Assembly (NCBI GenBank): GCA_001931875.2
Contig: MSJH02000818.1
Location: forward strand, 434,001 to 498,000
Direction of reading: 5' to 3'
From: Byssochlamys sp. IMV 00236
Taxonomy: Eukaryota > Ascomycota > Eurotiomycetes > Eurotiales > Thermoascaceae
Length of the DNA: 64,000 nt
Below, in pieces: positions 12,563-23,976 of the stretch. The stretch's first letter is position 1, and every line of letters starts with the position of its first letter. Both the position numbers and the translations under genes were made by a program. The notes under the pieces were generated by a model. That model searched no databases. It was not told where the DNA came from and was given only the letters and a program-made list of their open reading frames with translations.

Positions 12563-13085
12563 GAATAAACCCAATTACAGAGTATGGGTCTGGTTTTGGT
12601 TATCTGCATAATACGCTCTTCTTCGTCTTGGTGTCGCAAAAAACTGGCGTTTTGGTACATTCGAGCCACGGCGTTCCCTTGTCTGAAAGATTCTTACTTT
12701 TTTGCTTGGGCGATTATCCCTTGAAGCATGCTCTATCGATATCGTTTTTAAGTAGTGAGGCTATTGTCATTATACTGTACATACATACGCGCGCTGCATA
12801 TTATATTATAGACACTGATACCTATATGCGTCGTGGAATTTGAGATTTTCCATCGTTCATATTCTGTCGTCTTGTGGAATGGCAACTATCCCTTCGAAGA
12901 ACAGCCGGAGAAAATCAGCTCTACAGTGATGAGAAAGTCCGGAAGAGAATGATCCTTTTGATTGGTACGCTATAGGCTAAACGGGAGGATAATTATAAGT
13001 GGACTATGGAGAGGCACTTTTGCTATGAATATACCAGTGTTCCTTTGATGGACACCATGTGGAAGAACTCCAAGTCATATCCCCC
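12563..13085. other. Convergent 3' spacer
   Basis: DNA between the 3' ends of the histone deacetylase (+) and the Rds1-like gene (-). It is AT-rich with presumed 3' UTRs and no recognisable feature. Confidence 0.6.
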
Positions 13086-14278
13086 TTACTTCACTATAAT
13101 CAGCCCCGGTCCAAATACGGTTGAATTGACAACCTCATCCGCGTTTGCAAATGGTCCTGGGCTATCGGTGATAGCGGCAATGGTCAACCCATTCATCAAA
13201 TGCTCATCGTACGGGAAAAGTGCGTTGGCCAAAACCATATCCCCTTCAACCGATACGAACTCCAGCGATTCCACAATCGGCTTGTTGAGTTGGTTGATAT
13301 AAGTTATCCACCAGTGTTCCCCGTCATCCTTGTCATCATCATCGTCTCCATCAATCTCAGCTTTCAAGCTCTCAACGTCCTCCGCATTGAAAGCCACAGT
13401 AATCTCCTGAGTCTTTGGTCCGGGTGGAGTTACAATAGTCAATGGCTCAAATGTCTTCAGTGGGATCTCATCGATGTTCGGACACGTCCCAGGTATCGTG
13501 AAGCCCTGAACGGCAGTGAAAGCGAAGTCCAAGACGCTGGTAGTCAGGAATGGCAGTTCGTTAGGGATCTTCTTCTGGAGAAGTCGGTACCAACCCTCCT
13601 GCTCTCCCTCGTTACCGATAACGGACGCAATCTCACGAGCCACACCGTTGTCCCCGCCTTTGGCAAAGTTATCCACTGCATCTTGGAGCGTGCCCAGAAC
13701 AACAGCGGTAAAGGTCGCCGCCAGAACAATGGCGGACTTGAAGTCTGTCACCGGAAACATGTACTCGCATGGTTGGATCGGGTCAACACCGACACTTTTG
13801 AGGGCACCGTTCGCGCTTAAAGCATGGAGTGACTCTTGCTATTAGTATAATCAGCCTTGATGCCCTACAAGTAAGAAAGTGAGGGACAGGAATGGCATAC
13901 AGCTTCGACGGCCGTCAAAATCTTTATGACGAACTCACGTTCATCGGGATCCGAGATCTCATATCCTGGAACGTTGTTGGTCACGTTCAGCAGCAGCTCA
14001 TTGAAGTAAGCCACTTCAAAGAGCTCGTTGAACGCAATCAGCTGCAAACTGACAATTCCCTCCGGACTGATTGTGGAAGGCGGAGGAGTGTTGGGGAGAG
14101 TGCCGCGCGCTCTGCGTTCGATGTCTTCGATTTGCTCCTCGCTCGGATTGGGCATTCCATCTGGCAAAGGAGGAACGCTACGCTCACTGAGCATGTCATC
14201 TCTCTTGAAGTTGACTGAAGCAGTCGAGACAAGGGATGCAGCACCCAGGAGGGCGACGGCACTCGTGAAAGCCCGCAT
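13086..14278 (-). CDS. Rds1/LsdA-like secreted ferritin-fold protein
   Basis: Exons 14278-13901 and 13838-13086 encode 376 residues. The 62-bp intron has a GTATGC donor and an ACTAATAG acceptor. Residues 1-20 are a signal peptide, followed by a dibasic/acid-rich propeptide-like stretch and a Pro-rich linker (about 55-75). From about residue 78 there are ferritin-like helices with acidic residues (Phe-Asn-Glu-Leu-Phe-Glu-Val-Ala-Tyr-Phe), then a Gln-Glu-Ser-Leu-His-Ala-Leu helix just after the splice junction. This matches the Rds1/late-sexual-development protein family (S. pombe Rds1, A. nidulans LsdA), which is linked to stress or sexual development; its biochemical role is not established. 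An Asp/Lys-rich insertion (six or more Asp) lies near residue 300. The stop is followed by AT-rich 3' sequence. Confidence 0.87.
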
Positions 14279-14651
14279 AATGATTGGCGGGAGTATATAT
14301 ATTATCTTGGAGGTTGACTAGTAACGAAGCTGAGCCAGCATGGAATAATCTAAACGAGTAATTCTGTAAACGATCGAATACCTGTTGTGTGAAAGGAGGA
14401 GAAAAGAAAACAGAGATGTGCATGCGGGCTCCCTCTTCATATAGGGTAAACAGAAGAGACATGGCTCCTTCCATGGCTGGAAGGAACATTGCGGGCATAT
14501 CCTGGCAGCAACTACATGGCCTTTCCATCGTTTCCGATTTGATATATCACTTCGTATACATGCTTTCCTATTTGAACAGTAACATGCGTAATGCTTGCAT
14601 AGCAACAGATCTCCAAGAGCCGTCTCCTCTCCAAAGCTCACCAACATCATC
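14279..14651. other. Divergent spacer upstream of the Rds1-like gene
   Basis: A short promoter interval between the Rds1-like gene (-) and the small membrane-protein gene (+). No specific element is recognised. Confidence 0.5.
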
Positions 14652-15001
14652 ATGGCCGTACATCCAAAGGAGGAAACCACATCCGGGATTTCAAAACTGA
14701 AACGCTCCATTGTCCCAATGATCACGGGAAGCCCAATCCCACATAGCAAGCGCTGGCCTAGTTACTCTACTTCTCAATCCACAATGACAAACGCCGCTCT
14801 CTGACAGCCAATCTATATCTGATCCTGGGCTTCCTATTCTTCAACTCATTATTCACAGCCTACAGAGTCTACGAGCACCTTGACCGAAAATGGCGCATAC
14901 AACATGAACATACGGGGAACATTTGGATTGATACTGGGAAAACGGCAAAAGATGGCCGAGTAGAAGGAAAATACCCAGGAAGGTGGATTTGGAGGGATTG
15001 A
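14652..15001 (+). CDS. Small single-pass membrane protein, uncharacterised
   Basis: A two-exon model, 14652-14760 and 14808-15001, gives 100 residues and closes in frame at TGA. The second exon shows a strong coding pattern: a hydrophobic helix (Leu-Tyr-Leu-Ile-Leu-Gly-Phe-Leu-Phe-Phe, about residues 39-56), then an amphipathic Arg/Glu/Lys segment, and a Trp/Arg-rich C-terminus ending in Trp-Ile-Trp-Arg-Asp. The first exon is basic with a Pro-Met-Ile-Thr-Gly-Ser-Pro stretch. The 47-bp intron (14761-14807) has a weak GTTACT donor and its CTGAC sits very close to the acceptor. A frameshifted gene is therefore an alternative explanation for the change of frame. I do not recognise the family. It is divergent from the Rds1-like gene. 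Confidence 0.5.
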
Positions 15002-15763
15002 TCTGTGGAATGCATAATGGGCGGCTTCATTTTGGATATCATAGTCATAGTTCGGGTCGAGATTCACGAACATTACCATAGTCTTGACTGGCTACCAAAA
15101 GATGGAACTAGGCAAATACCAGTCTCGTATTGCCTGTATAAGATGTCAAGACTAGTGTCTCGTGTTCACTAGTGTAGCATAATTGGATGGGCGTTACTAG
15201 AAACAGCTGGCAGTGCTCGGGTGGTCAAGTCGAATCAACGCCAGTCCGATTATAATAATCATTTTGACTAATCGGCTGTCTGAGCTCGACAGCATCATTT
15301 CTGCAGAATACTTACAATCATGTTAGATTTGTTCATTATCTTAAAATCGACTAATCAGCGCTCTTTCTAGCGTCGGACCTACAGCGCTTTGTCATCAAAA
15401 ATGAGAATGCCGCATGAGACCTTTGCCATCCCGTCTCCTAGCCTTCTTCATCGAGGCTCCGGCTAGTATTTTGGCCCTTTTTGATTCTTGAATCCTTCTT
15501 CTCTTAGGGCCCAACGAGAAAATCATTAACGGGTATCCAGCATAGGAACGTTTTGGATGAGGGATGAACGGAAGCTGTCCAAATCAAGAGGTTGAAAATG
15601 GCAACTTTCAGCCAGATTTGCACGGAGGAAGTGCTGGATCTGTTCCAGGACAGCTTTAGGGACGTCACTCATCAAAAGGACCAGTCATAAAACGGCGAAT
15701 CACAAAGCAGTATAGCGCAATCAGGCACCAAATCATGCGCATCGGGGAGAAATCGTTTCTCTA
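15002..15763. other. 3' spacer, nothing recognised
   Basis: AT-rich DNA between the 3' ends of the small membrane-protein gene and the Osh-type gene. No open frame has recognisable content. Confidence 0.55.
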
Positions 15764-17831
15764 CTATTGTTCCTTCGCATCTACAAATTCGTCCACTTCC
15801 TTAGTGTTGGTGTCCCGTCTCTGTAATGGATTGCCGGGCTGTTGACTTTGGGAGGGCTGCGGTAGTTCCACGAGACCGGAGCTGCTGCTGGACGCACCTT
15901 GATCCTGAGACGCAGCATTCGGAGCCTGCGAAAGGCCGCCTGGACCCGGAGCGGCGTTCTCGCCTGCAAAGTCTATAGGATTGCCACTGTCGTCCGTCGC
16001 TTTATCCTTGCCAGCAGATCGTGGCGGTATCTCGAACTCATGGGAAACCTTTTGCCCCTGGAGAATCGGCGCGATAGCAAGAATCTGTTTCACGGCAAGC
16101 TCAGGGTTTTGAGAATCACTGCAGTTTGTTAGCACTTGGATATAACGGACATTGAAAGAAGGCTTACACTTGTGCGTTAATGATCCAGTCCAGATCTTCC
16201 TCGCCTTCGTCGGGACCTCCCGGGCCTCCCTTAACGGGGCGGAAAAGTCTAGGCTTCCATTCAACTCCTTCGTCTACTCTTTTGGCGGCCTCCTCTCGCT
16301 GGCGATCCTCAACTTTGGATTTTTCTGTTGTTGCCAGATCGTGGTTCCTTGCAATCAGAGCTCTTACTGTGTTGTACCACAATTTTTGAGATTCTCGCTC
16401 AGTCTGCTCCTCGAGTGGCCTAGTCTTTGGTGGTGTGTATTTTGCGTTGGTGGCATTGAAGAGCAGTTCCTTCTTGCCAGTCTTGTGCAGCATGTCAGCA
16501 GAATGTCTTGGCTATGCCCGCAGGATTACTTACCGAGACGTTCTTGATATACATTTCCCCATTCCACAAACCGGAAAGCTCATAGTAAACCTGCCCAGTC
16601 TTCTCATTCTTGATGGTTCCGCCAAGCGCGTTGTAGGTACCCGAGAAGTATCCTTTCGTTTTGAATTCGATGTCTGCGACCAGGTTGTTCTCTGGGCATC
16701 GAACGAAGCTGTGATCTCCCAGCTCATACTTCATCTTGCCGAAGAGTATTCCACGGGCATACATGTTTGGCTGCGTCAATGTGCTGTTCCTAGTTAGAAA
16801 CCGCGCAGACGATAACCAAATCGCAGCAATTGTGCACATACTATTTTTCTCCTTTCGTCTTGTCGCTGCCCTTGTTCAGTAGACGCAGGAAGGCGATACC
16901 CTCCATCATACTGGCAGCGGAGTTCCCCAGGAACTTGCTTCTGGGCTTCAGAGTGCCGTCTATCCGGATGTGGTGCTCTGGCGCCATAAAGAAGTAGCTC
17001 GACTTGGGGGGATGATGAGAAGTCTGCTCGGAGACGTAGTATCCCCGCGTGCCATCGGGATAATCCCACCAGCAAGTGAAGGTCTCTCCAAGGACAGGAT
17101 TCAGGGGCTTTTTGACACCACTACAGATAAACCAGTCAGCCAGCCACTTCTTCCGGGATTATATGTAGGTTTCCGTACGGAGGCTTGATATGCCAGCCGC
17201 TCAAGTAGAACTTGACAACGGCGACAAACCGCTCGAGGGGGTCATCGATGGTGGAGATGGGCAGTAGCGTCTCCGGATGTGCCATGAAGCTGCAAGAATC
17301 GCAAACCATATCAGTATACTTTCTGCTTCCAGGAAATTCGGGCGGAAAGCAGCTAGCACGCACTTTGTGATCCGCTCCAGCATTGATCTGGGCTCTAAAA
17401 TGAACGTAGGAAGGACAACACGACTCAAGTCTGCTCCGGGACGGAGCTGTGAAATGATGTGTGAAAGGACTGGGATGACACACAAAGATCAGCTTCCATG
17501 CTCCGTCGTTGTCGCAGCATCCTACTGAGCACAGTATTCGCACTAACCATTTCCCTGATCGGGCTCCACGACCGTCTCATCTTCCGCGCCTGACGCTTCA
17601 GCTTTGGACTCATCGACAGATGACCTGTTGCCTGTAGTGTGAAGGAATCGCGAGGTCCAGTTGTCAGCCATCATGACCATCACACGTCTCGCGCCCTCAA
17701 GTATCAGTGTACGTGTAAGATCGAAGGGACGTTGTCGGTTGCTGAGAAGGCATGACGCAAAAAGTTTGGCGGAACTCACTGTTTAGAGAGGAGCGGCGGC
17801 GGCTATGGATGTGGGGGACGGAAACAGGCAT
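15764..17831 (-). CDS. Oxysterol-binding-protein-related, Osh6/Osh7 type
   Basis: Eight exons (17831-17780, 17631-17548, 17469-17364, 17289-17179, 17120-16842, 16783-16534, 16481-16168, 16118-15764) encode 516 residues and the frame closes exactly. Introns are 49-148 bp. The core begins with the Osh6/7-like lid segment (Ile-Ile-Ser-Gln-Leu-Arg-Pro-Gly, 50-57; then Leu-Pro-Thr-Phe-Ile-Leu-Glu, 65-71). It has KKPLNPVLGE (121-130) and the ORP signature EQTSHHPP (149-156), whose two His bind the PI4P head group. Osh6/7 exchange phosphatidylserine for PI4P between the ER and the plasma membrane, and the same cytosolic contact-site role is likely here. There is no PH domain, ankyrin repeat or FFAT motif. 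The Gln/Pro/Ser-rich tail (about 405-516) is longer than in yeast. The first exon is short (52 bp) but splices to restore a Ser codon in a Ser/Arg-rich N-terminus. Confidence 0.9.
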
Positions 17832-18892
17832 ATTGGCTAGGGTCAACCTTCCGGATCTCTAAGATCTTCTGGACGACAAAAAGGATCGATTCTAGACGCC
17901 GGACATTCGATGTGGGAAAAAAAGGACCCTGTACTTGCAGTTTTCTAGGGACCAACGAGAGCTCTTATGCGCACCAGGTGACGAAGAAAAAAGTTCCCTT
18001 GTCAAAGACGCTCCGTCCGCAGTCCACAGGATCCGGACGTTGACGGGTTAAGGGGATGAGTCGAGATGAGAAGAAGCCAGCAAGTCGTGCAGGGAGTTGT
18101 TTCCCAGGCAAACCAGGTGTCTATATGGGCGATCGATTATTATCCAGTGCGGCTACGCTGTCGAGGCAGAAGTATTAATTATCACAAAAAAGAAGCGGGC
18201 CAGCAAGGGCAACATTTTAGCTGGCGGGCAGGCGGTGACGTTTGTTGGGCGAGATGACGACGGCTGTATTAGTATTACTAGTCTAACTTACTTGTTACTT
18301 TACTTGTTACCACGGACGAACGAGGCAGATCCTACTCTACCTAATTTTCCTCTCTTCTCCTCTCTTATCTTCATCTTCATCTCAATTTCTTGGACGCGCA
18401 CGGTTTATCCGTCTGTCTCCATCTCCGCAAGCGTCATTCCCCTCCCAGTACTTGCCAACAATAATCCGTTCTTCTGTCTTCTCTTGAGCCCATGCTGCCG
18501 CGAAGCTTTTCAAGTAACTAGATTACCGTATTATCAAGCATCAAGGTACCGCGACCGGCACTGCCGCAGGGCTTGGCGGTGGGGGTTCGAACTTCGGATA
18601 CTCACTCTGGCTCCCTGCAATTTTTCAGACGGAGGGGTCATCGGGTTTTTTAGGTAGCGCCCTCCCGTCACTCACAACAGATTTAGATGCGATCCTACTC
18701 TCAGCGCTCGAAGAGCATGTCTGTATTCTTCTCTATTGTCGGAAACAACTCTTTTTCTAGGTGTCTCTACTATACGATCAATGCGCAGCAAAACGCCAGA
18801 TTCTGTGCTGCCGCAATACGAGGCCCCGTTACCCAAAGTCAAAAGCTGGTAGACCGATGGTCATGATTCTCACCAAGCCTTCCCTTCCGCCG
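17832..18892. other. Spacer, no supported gene
   Basis: Upstream region of the Osh-type gene and 3' flank of the DUF3605 gene, both on the minus strand. A 186-codon open frame on the plus strand (18097-18657) has no recognisable domain, and its Phe/Ser-rich stretch reflects pyrimidine-rich DNA (18340-18480). It may partly be transcribed leader or 3' UTR. Confidence 0.55.
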
Positions 18893-19940
18893 TCAGAACC
18901 CCGATTCGCCGTTCTTTACTCTCTCAATAAGAGGCATATCCCCGTGGGTGAGCTCCCTCACAAAATCCATGTCAGGATTGTGGATCATGACATGGAAATG
19001 CTCGATGGCGTGGACCGATTTCAGGGACTTCCAATTCTTGAACCAAACAATCTAAATTTCACGCATCATAATTCAGCTTATCGAATCAGATGGTCACATC
19101 GGTGATACTGGTAACTGACCTCTTCACGTGGTATGCGCGAGCAGAAAGTCCTCTGCACGTACTCCTCGATCTCTTGTCGCGCTTTCGGGGTGAGGTCGTC
19201 GGTTGCGGGGTCGTCCTCGAGATCGAATTTGACCCAAACAACTAGGTGAATGATGTCCGTCTCGACCCCATAAGGCCAGTCGTTATATAAAATCTTAATA
19301 TCCTCTGCATGGCGATTCGGGACTGGTCAGCTAGACAGCCTAAACGACCTATGCACGAACAACGTAACAGTCTCACCATCGCACTCGAACGGGCGCCCTT
19401 TTGGTTTGAGATCCTGCGGTCTCCCCTCGCCCCAGTGCAGCCTCTTCTTGACAATGAAGTCCATAACAGATCCATATTTCTTTTTGATCTGAGCGGTATA
19501 CTCTAGGTACCTACGGAGATCGGACGGCACGCGCTGGAAACGTTCGATATGGTTTGTTCCTATATGAGCCAGACATCCTGCGTCAGCAGCTGGTCCTAAT
19601 GCTGCACCCGTAGAACTCTCCCCCATGATGGCTACTTCAATGGTCACTGACCTACTATCTCCTTCACCAATTCCCAGTCCTGCCTCTTGTACGCTTCATC
19701 CGGCGTCGATAGACACTTGATCGATTTAGGAACCAAGTCGCGCAGATACTCAGGGCATTCAGCAGGCCATTCGGAACGGGGGACATTCACAAGCCAATAT
19801 GGGAGCGATCCTGGTGAGCTATCATCGTTAACTGTAGGAATATTATTGTCCACATCACTCGGATCAGCATCCGTTACTTTCTGATCGATATCCGCTATAG
19901 TCTCCGCCGGCGTAGAAGATTCATTATAGTGTGGCATCAT
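18893..19940 (-). CDS. DUF3605 (N-acetylglucosamine-induced protein-like)
   Basis: Four exons (19940-19652, 19559-19377, 19304-19120, 19051-18893) encode 271 residues, joined by introns of 92, 72 and 68 bp, each with GT-AG ends. The N-terminal 45 residues are acidic and Ser/Thr-rich. The conserved domain then runs from the Leu-Pro-Tyr-Trp segment to near the end. Its hallmarks include Leu-Arg-Arg-Tyr-Leu-Glu-Tyr-Thr, the Tyr-Asn-Asp-Trp-Pro-Tyr-Gly motif, and Trp-Phe-Lys-Asn-Trp followed by Glu-His-Phe-His-Val. This matches fungal DUF3605 proteins, of which Candida Gig1 (GlcNAc-induced) is the best known; no enzymatic activity is established. There is no signal peptide or membrane segment, so it is probably cytosolic. 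Two Met codons open the frame and either could initiate. Confidence 0.83.
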
Positions 19941-20677
19941 ATGCAGCTTTTTGTGGTCTCACTGAGAACTGTTTGGGCTCTTCGCAAGAATAACGCTCAC
20001 TACCCGGAGCGACACCGTGCAAGCAATCCACGGGGAGAATTGAGGACTGGGGGAGTCGGCCAGAGATGAGATAAGATCCAGCCGACCAGGTAGTTTGAAT
20101 AAGGTAATCCGTAAGTTAGAATGTTCACTCTCACGGGTGGTCGCAACGGTTCTTGGGGGCGGTTCAGTTCAGTTCAGATCCGCGGGAACATGAATGAGCA
20201 CGGGCCACACGTAGTAAGTACTATTTGTCGATTGGTTTCTACGAAAAAAATGATTTAAGGTAACCAGATCTGCTGCCCAGGGACCCTTGCATTATTTTGT
20301 AGTGTAGTCAGACTTCCTGGTAAATAATATAATACTAGGTAGGGCACGCCCAGGCATTAGATAGTTCTAGTAGTAAGCAAGCTTCTCACCGCTTCCTTCA
20401 GGAAGTTCAGACGTGAAAGAGACTGTCCACTCTTCTAAGCTTTGTTGAACAAACTACAGCGACGCTCACTGATATCTTTGGAGACCCTCGACATTTCTTG
20501 CTGATGACAACTCGACTGGCTGTTCATGAAGGATCTCAGGTAATGAAGACAGCTAACTGTGTAAACATCAACCCTACGTTTACTTGAGAGTTTCTCGATT
20601 AAGTCTTATATTACTACCTACCAGTCCATATTATTGCTCATTTCTGCACACGCATGCAGTATCTCTTATCTACGTTA
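19941..20677. other. Spacer, nothing recognised
   Basis: Promoter side of the DUF3605 gene, then AT-rich DNA up to the kinase relic. No feature is seen beyond short AT-rich repeats. Confidence 0.55.
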
Positions 20678-21180
20678 TTAGACGATACAAGATCGTTTTC
20701 GCCTGTACAATTCTCCTCTACACGGATGCTTTCGACGTGACTCCGCCCGCCTTTTCGTAGGTTGGTAAATCAGTTTCGAGCAATGAAAGTCAATAATCAG
20801 GGCCCGTCCCAGCTCAGCATTCCACAGAATATTGGCCAGCCGGAGGTCCTGGTGCAGGACCCCCAGCGAACGAATCTCCTTCTCGGACCTTGCAATCTCA
20901 CATGTCCTCTTGTCATGCTCAATCTCAGGTATATGTTCACCTCCCCAGGCCATGATGAGCATGTGGCAGATCTCGCCAGCTCCATGTACGTAGTAAAATT
21001 TGGCCAGATCGATTGGCCCCAGGAAAACAGGAACAGCAGATCCCTGTGCTTGGTCGAGTACACGGTATACGACAGACTCACGTTTGACCTCCTTCCACCG
21101 TTGGGAAGTTGTTCCTTTACCGACCACAGTGTATCCATATGCCGTACAAGTGACTTTGAATGGGACCCCCGACGCGCCAC
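20678..21180 (-). pseudogene. Truncated fungal protein-kinase-like relic
   Basis: About 165 codons recognisable as the C-terminal part of a fungal kinase-fold protein. There is a catalytic-loop-like His-Gln-Asp-Leu-Arg-x-x-Asn and, further on, Ile-Ile-Asp-Phe-His in place of the usual DFG region. Before these lies a conserved fungal stretch (Val-Pro-Val-Phe-Leu-Gly-Pro-Ile-Asp-Leu-Ala-Lys, then Met-Leu-Ile-Met-Ala-Trp-Gly-Gly). The N-lobe with glycine loop and VAIK lysine is missing. Upstream the frame simply runs into the antisense-free 3' end of the nicotinamidase gene, so no proper start exists. A full-length gene would need several hundred more bases on the 5' side, where the nicotinamidase sits. 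I call it a relic rather than a working gene. Related truncated copies are common in Aspergillus genomes. Confidence 0.65.
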
Positions 21181-21242
21181 AACCCCCTTCTTCTTTTCTT
21201 CTTCTTCCTCTTTTTCCCTTCCATTCTCTCAACTCGATTTCT

Positions 21243-22091
21243 CTACCTTCCAGACCTGAGCTTCTGCACCTCAGGACCATCCACAGAAACAACAGAAACA
21301 CCCTCCTTCCTCAACTCCTCCTTCGTCCTCTCCCACCCCTCACCAGGCACCACACACTTCGTCCCCTCCTCAACAACCCAACTCCTAAACCCCGCCTTGA
21401 CCGCATCCATCGCCGTAAATTTCACACAATAATCCCCCGCCAGCCCAACAACAAACACATCCGTAACACCCCTCTCCTTCAACGTAGCCTTCAAATCCAC
21501 ATTCACCGACTTCCTCATCAAGAACTCATCATCAATATTCCTAAACGCATCCCCGAACGCAGAATACATCTCCACGCGAGGATCCATACCCTTTTTGACG
21601 TATAGATCGATGCGATCGGTTTCGATCTCAGGAATGAGCGCCGCGCCCGGAGTGTCTGCAACGCAGTGTTCAGGCCATAGTTGTTGGGGTTTGGTTTCGG
21701 ATTCTTTTCCCGGTGCGGGGTTTCTCATCTCGATGAAGGATTCGAATGGGCGGTTGTTGGGTGGTGGGTGGTTGGTCGCGAAGGAGATGTGGTCGAGGGG
21801 GTGGAAGTCTTGGGTCGCGACGCGTATGGCGAAGGTAGGGAGGGAGAGGAGGGAGTTGATTAAGGGGGCGATGGATCGACCTTCTTGGACGGCGAGAGAT
21901 CCGTTCTGGGAGTTGTGATGATTGCGCTTTTAGAATATGGGGTCTATTGAAGGTCTAGATGGACGTACCGGTGGGCAGAAGTCTTCTTGCATATCGACGA
22001 CGATAAGAGCAGGGACGAATGCATCGTCCTTTTCCTCGACGGTTCGCCCAGACCCGGGTGCATCGGGTCCCCTATGGGATGAAGCAGCCAT
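21243..22091 (-). CDS. PNC1: Nicotinamidase (isochorismatase fold)
   Basis: Exons 22091-21969 and 21905-21243 encode 261 residues, with a 63-bp intron. The enzyme hydrolyses nicotinamide to nicotinate and ammonia, the first step of NAD+ salvage; in yeast it also relieves nicotinamide inhibition of sirtuins. The catalytic triad is visible: Asp33 in VVDMQ, a Lys of the Lys-Lys-Gly pair at 145-146, and nucleophile Cys201 in GLAGDYC. Metal ligands are Asp74, His76 and His80 in the QDFHPLDH segment. The length exceeds yeast Pnc1 (216 residues) because of an N-terminal extension of about 25 residues and a Pro/Asn-rich loop. The stop codon lies only about 60 bases upstream of the recognisable kinase relic on the same strand. 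Confidence 0.92.
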
Positions 22092-22542
22092 CTCGCGAGA
22101 TGGGGAAGGCGTCTAGGCCTGTTGAGACTTTTGCCTTGGATGCATTGCGGGGGATTGAAATCATGCCCGCTCTTATCGCGGAGCGATATCTAGTCGCTTA
22201 GTCACCATTGCATTGGGTTCGCTCCTTTCCACTGCATAAACTACTAGATACGCTACTAGTAGACTATCGTTATTGTCACCTTCTGGGAGGATGGATGTAT
22301 GTACTTTCGTATATACGTGCTTACGAGAACCCCTAACTGCAACACAGATACTCTCATCTAGAATTAAGATTCGAAGCAACTGACCATGTGAGAATGTTTG
22401 TTTGAACTTCCGTATATTTTTGGTTAGTTGCATGGATCAAAGAACATGCTAACTAGCTTGTTTATGGGTTCGTTCTGCGCTAAATGAAGCACAGTCCTTA
22501 AAGTATGCAGAACATTACGCACAGATACTATTGTATATATTT
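22092..22542. other. Spacer between nicotinamidase start and methyltransferase end
   Basis: A 451-bp AT-rich interval that should carry the nicotinamidase promoter and the methyltransferase 3' UTR. No specific site is recognised. Confidence 0.55.
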
Positions 22543-23976
22543 CTATACTGACCTCGTCTCAAAAGGTTTCTGAGCAGTTGCAAAAGAGCTAGGATTGAGA
22601 GGTGAGCCAGGTTGTTCCAACTGCTTCACTACCAGGATTTGACTTACCAGTGTGTGTAAACGTGCATTTCGTTCGTCTTAATCTCCTGCCGCACATGTGC
22701 AAAGAGCACCTCGGCTTCCTCCCTGGACCAACCTCCGTAGCGCATAAACAGAGCCAATGAATAGCTATCGATTGCGCTCTCGAGAAACTGGGCACGGAAG
22801 AACCATCCAATCTCTTTCAATCTTCGGTCCTTGGGCCATGTTCCAATGGGGCAGATTTCCTCGTGGCATTGGATATTCTCGAACTTTGCGTCTGCTAAAA
22901 GGTTCTTGTACTCTGGGAACAAGTCAAATATTCTGCCCAGGTCATGCGAGATTTGGTTGAATGCTTCCTGCACGGAAGATTCAGCATTCTCATCCCAGAA
23001 ATGAAATCAGCCGAAGGTCAGTCTTACGATCCACTTGTATGTATAGCTTTCTTTGGGATAGGAGTCGTCGTCGCATTCCATATGCGTACGGCCTTCAGAA
23101 AGCTCGATCTTGCCGCCTGGTTTCAGATGCCTGTTGCGTTGGATTTGTTAATGAGTGATGTCCTCAGTAAATGCGATCGTGCTTCACGTACTTATAACAG
23201 CGCTTTAGAAACTTTGGCCAATCCGTCAAACTGCCAGCGAGACCCCGGACGTGGATGAAGTCAAACGATTCCTCAGGGAAAGCCCAATCCTCGCTCACGT
23301 CGTCGACAATGAAGCGCAGATTGGGTGGTGTCCTAGCTGTCCAGCTTAGATTCAATTCTTCTATAGCAATGTGAAAGGCATACGGACCAGCTGGGTTGAA
23401 TGGGAGAGAGGTCCACTCCAATCACTTCTGCCGATGGGAATTCGTCGGCCACTGCCAGCGGTGTCAGCCATCTGCACTCAAGTTACGATTCAAATTAAAC
23501 ACTTGGTGCTCACCTTGAATGGCCCAGATGCCAGTTCCTGTCCCGACGTCGAGAATCTTCTGGGGATTGTCCAGTCTCGTCCATGCCAAGTCCCCATGCA
23601 AACAGAGGCGGAATACATGGTGAAGGACATCCAGCCGGTCTTGCTCCTTCTCATCGTTCGGAAGTATCTGGCAGCGACGGTCAGGCCTCGCGTCTTACCG
23701 CCGATCATGCGATTGATTCTGTCGCCCAACCACTTACATAGGAACCAGAGTGGAACGAGTGATATGTCCGACCGTTCTCGTACTCATAGTTGTAGATGGA
23801 CGAGGAGACCGATGTCAAACCGTCATCGATACTCTGCCAGTCGCCGCTGTCGGACTATAGCAATAGAAGACAAAATCAATTAATTACCTGTGGGGTCAAG
23901 GCATCTGACCGACTCTCTTGTGGCTTACATCAACTTCTAGAGGCGCGCCTGCGCGAACATCCCCTGATTCTGCCAT
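22543..23976 (-). CDS. LaeA-like SAM-dependent methyltransferase 1
   Basis: Eight exons (23976-23929, 23854-23738, 23667-23514, 23451-23388, 23332-23192, 23130-23028, 22967-22648, 22588-22543) encode 330 residues and close in frame. The seven introns are 55-74 bp. The SAM-binding motif I reads Leu-Asp-Val-Gly-Thr-Gly-Thr-Gly (94-101). It is followed by the family-typical Gly-Val-Asp-Leu-Ser-Pro-Ile-Gln-Pro and Phe-Asp-Phe-Ile-His-Val-Arg, and later His-Leu-Lys-Pro-Gly-Gly. These are hallmarks of the fungal LaeA/TAM-domain methyltransferases. LaeA itself is a nuclear regulator of secondary metabolism, but most paralogues have unknown substrates. The final 46-bp exon restores the usual Ala-Gln-Lys-Pro ending; without that splice the protein would stop after His-Trp. 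It is divergent from the cytochrome P450 gene. Confidence 0.88.

Noticed and set aside
18570..18610. tRNA T-arm-like sequence around GGGGGTTCGAACTT
   Set aside because: The flanking bases do not pair into a 5-bp T stem, and no acceptor, D or anticodon arm could be found.
18097..18657. A 186-codon open frame on the plus strand
   Set aside because: Its hydrophobic stretch is a by-product of pyrimidine-rich DNA, with no recognisable motif; probably flank or UTR.
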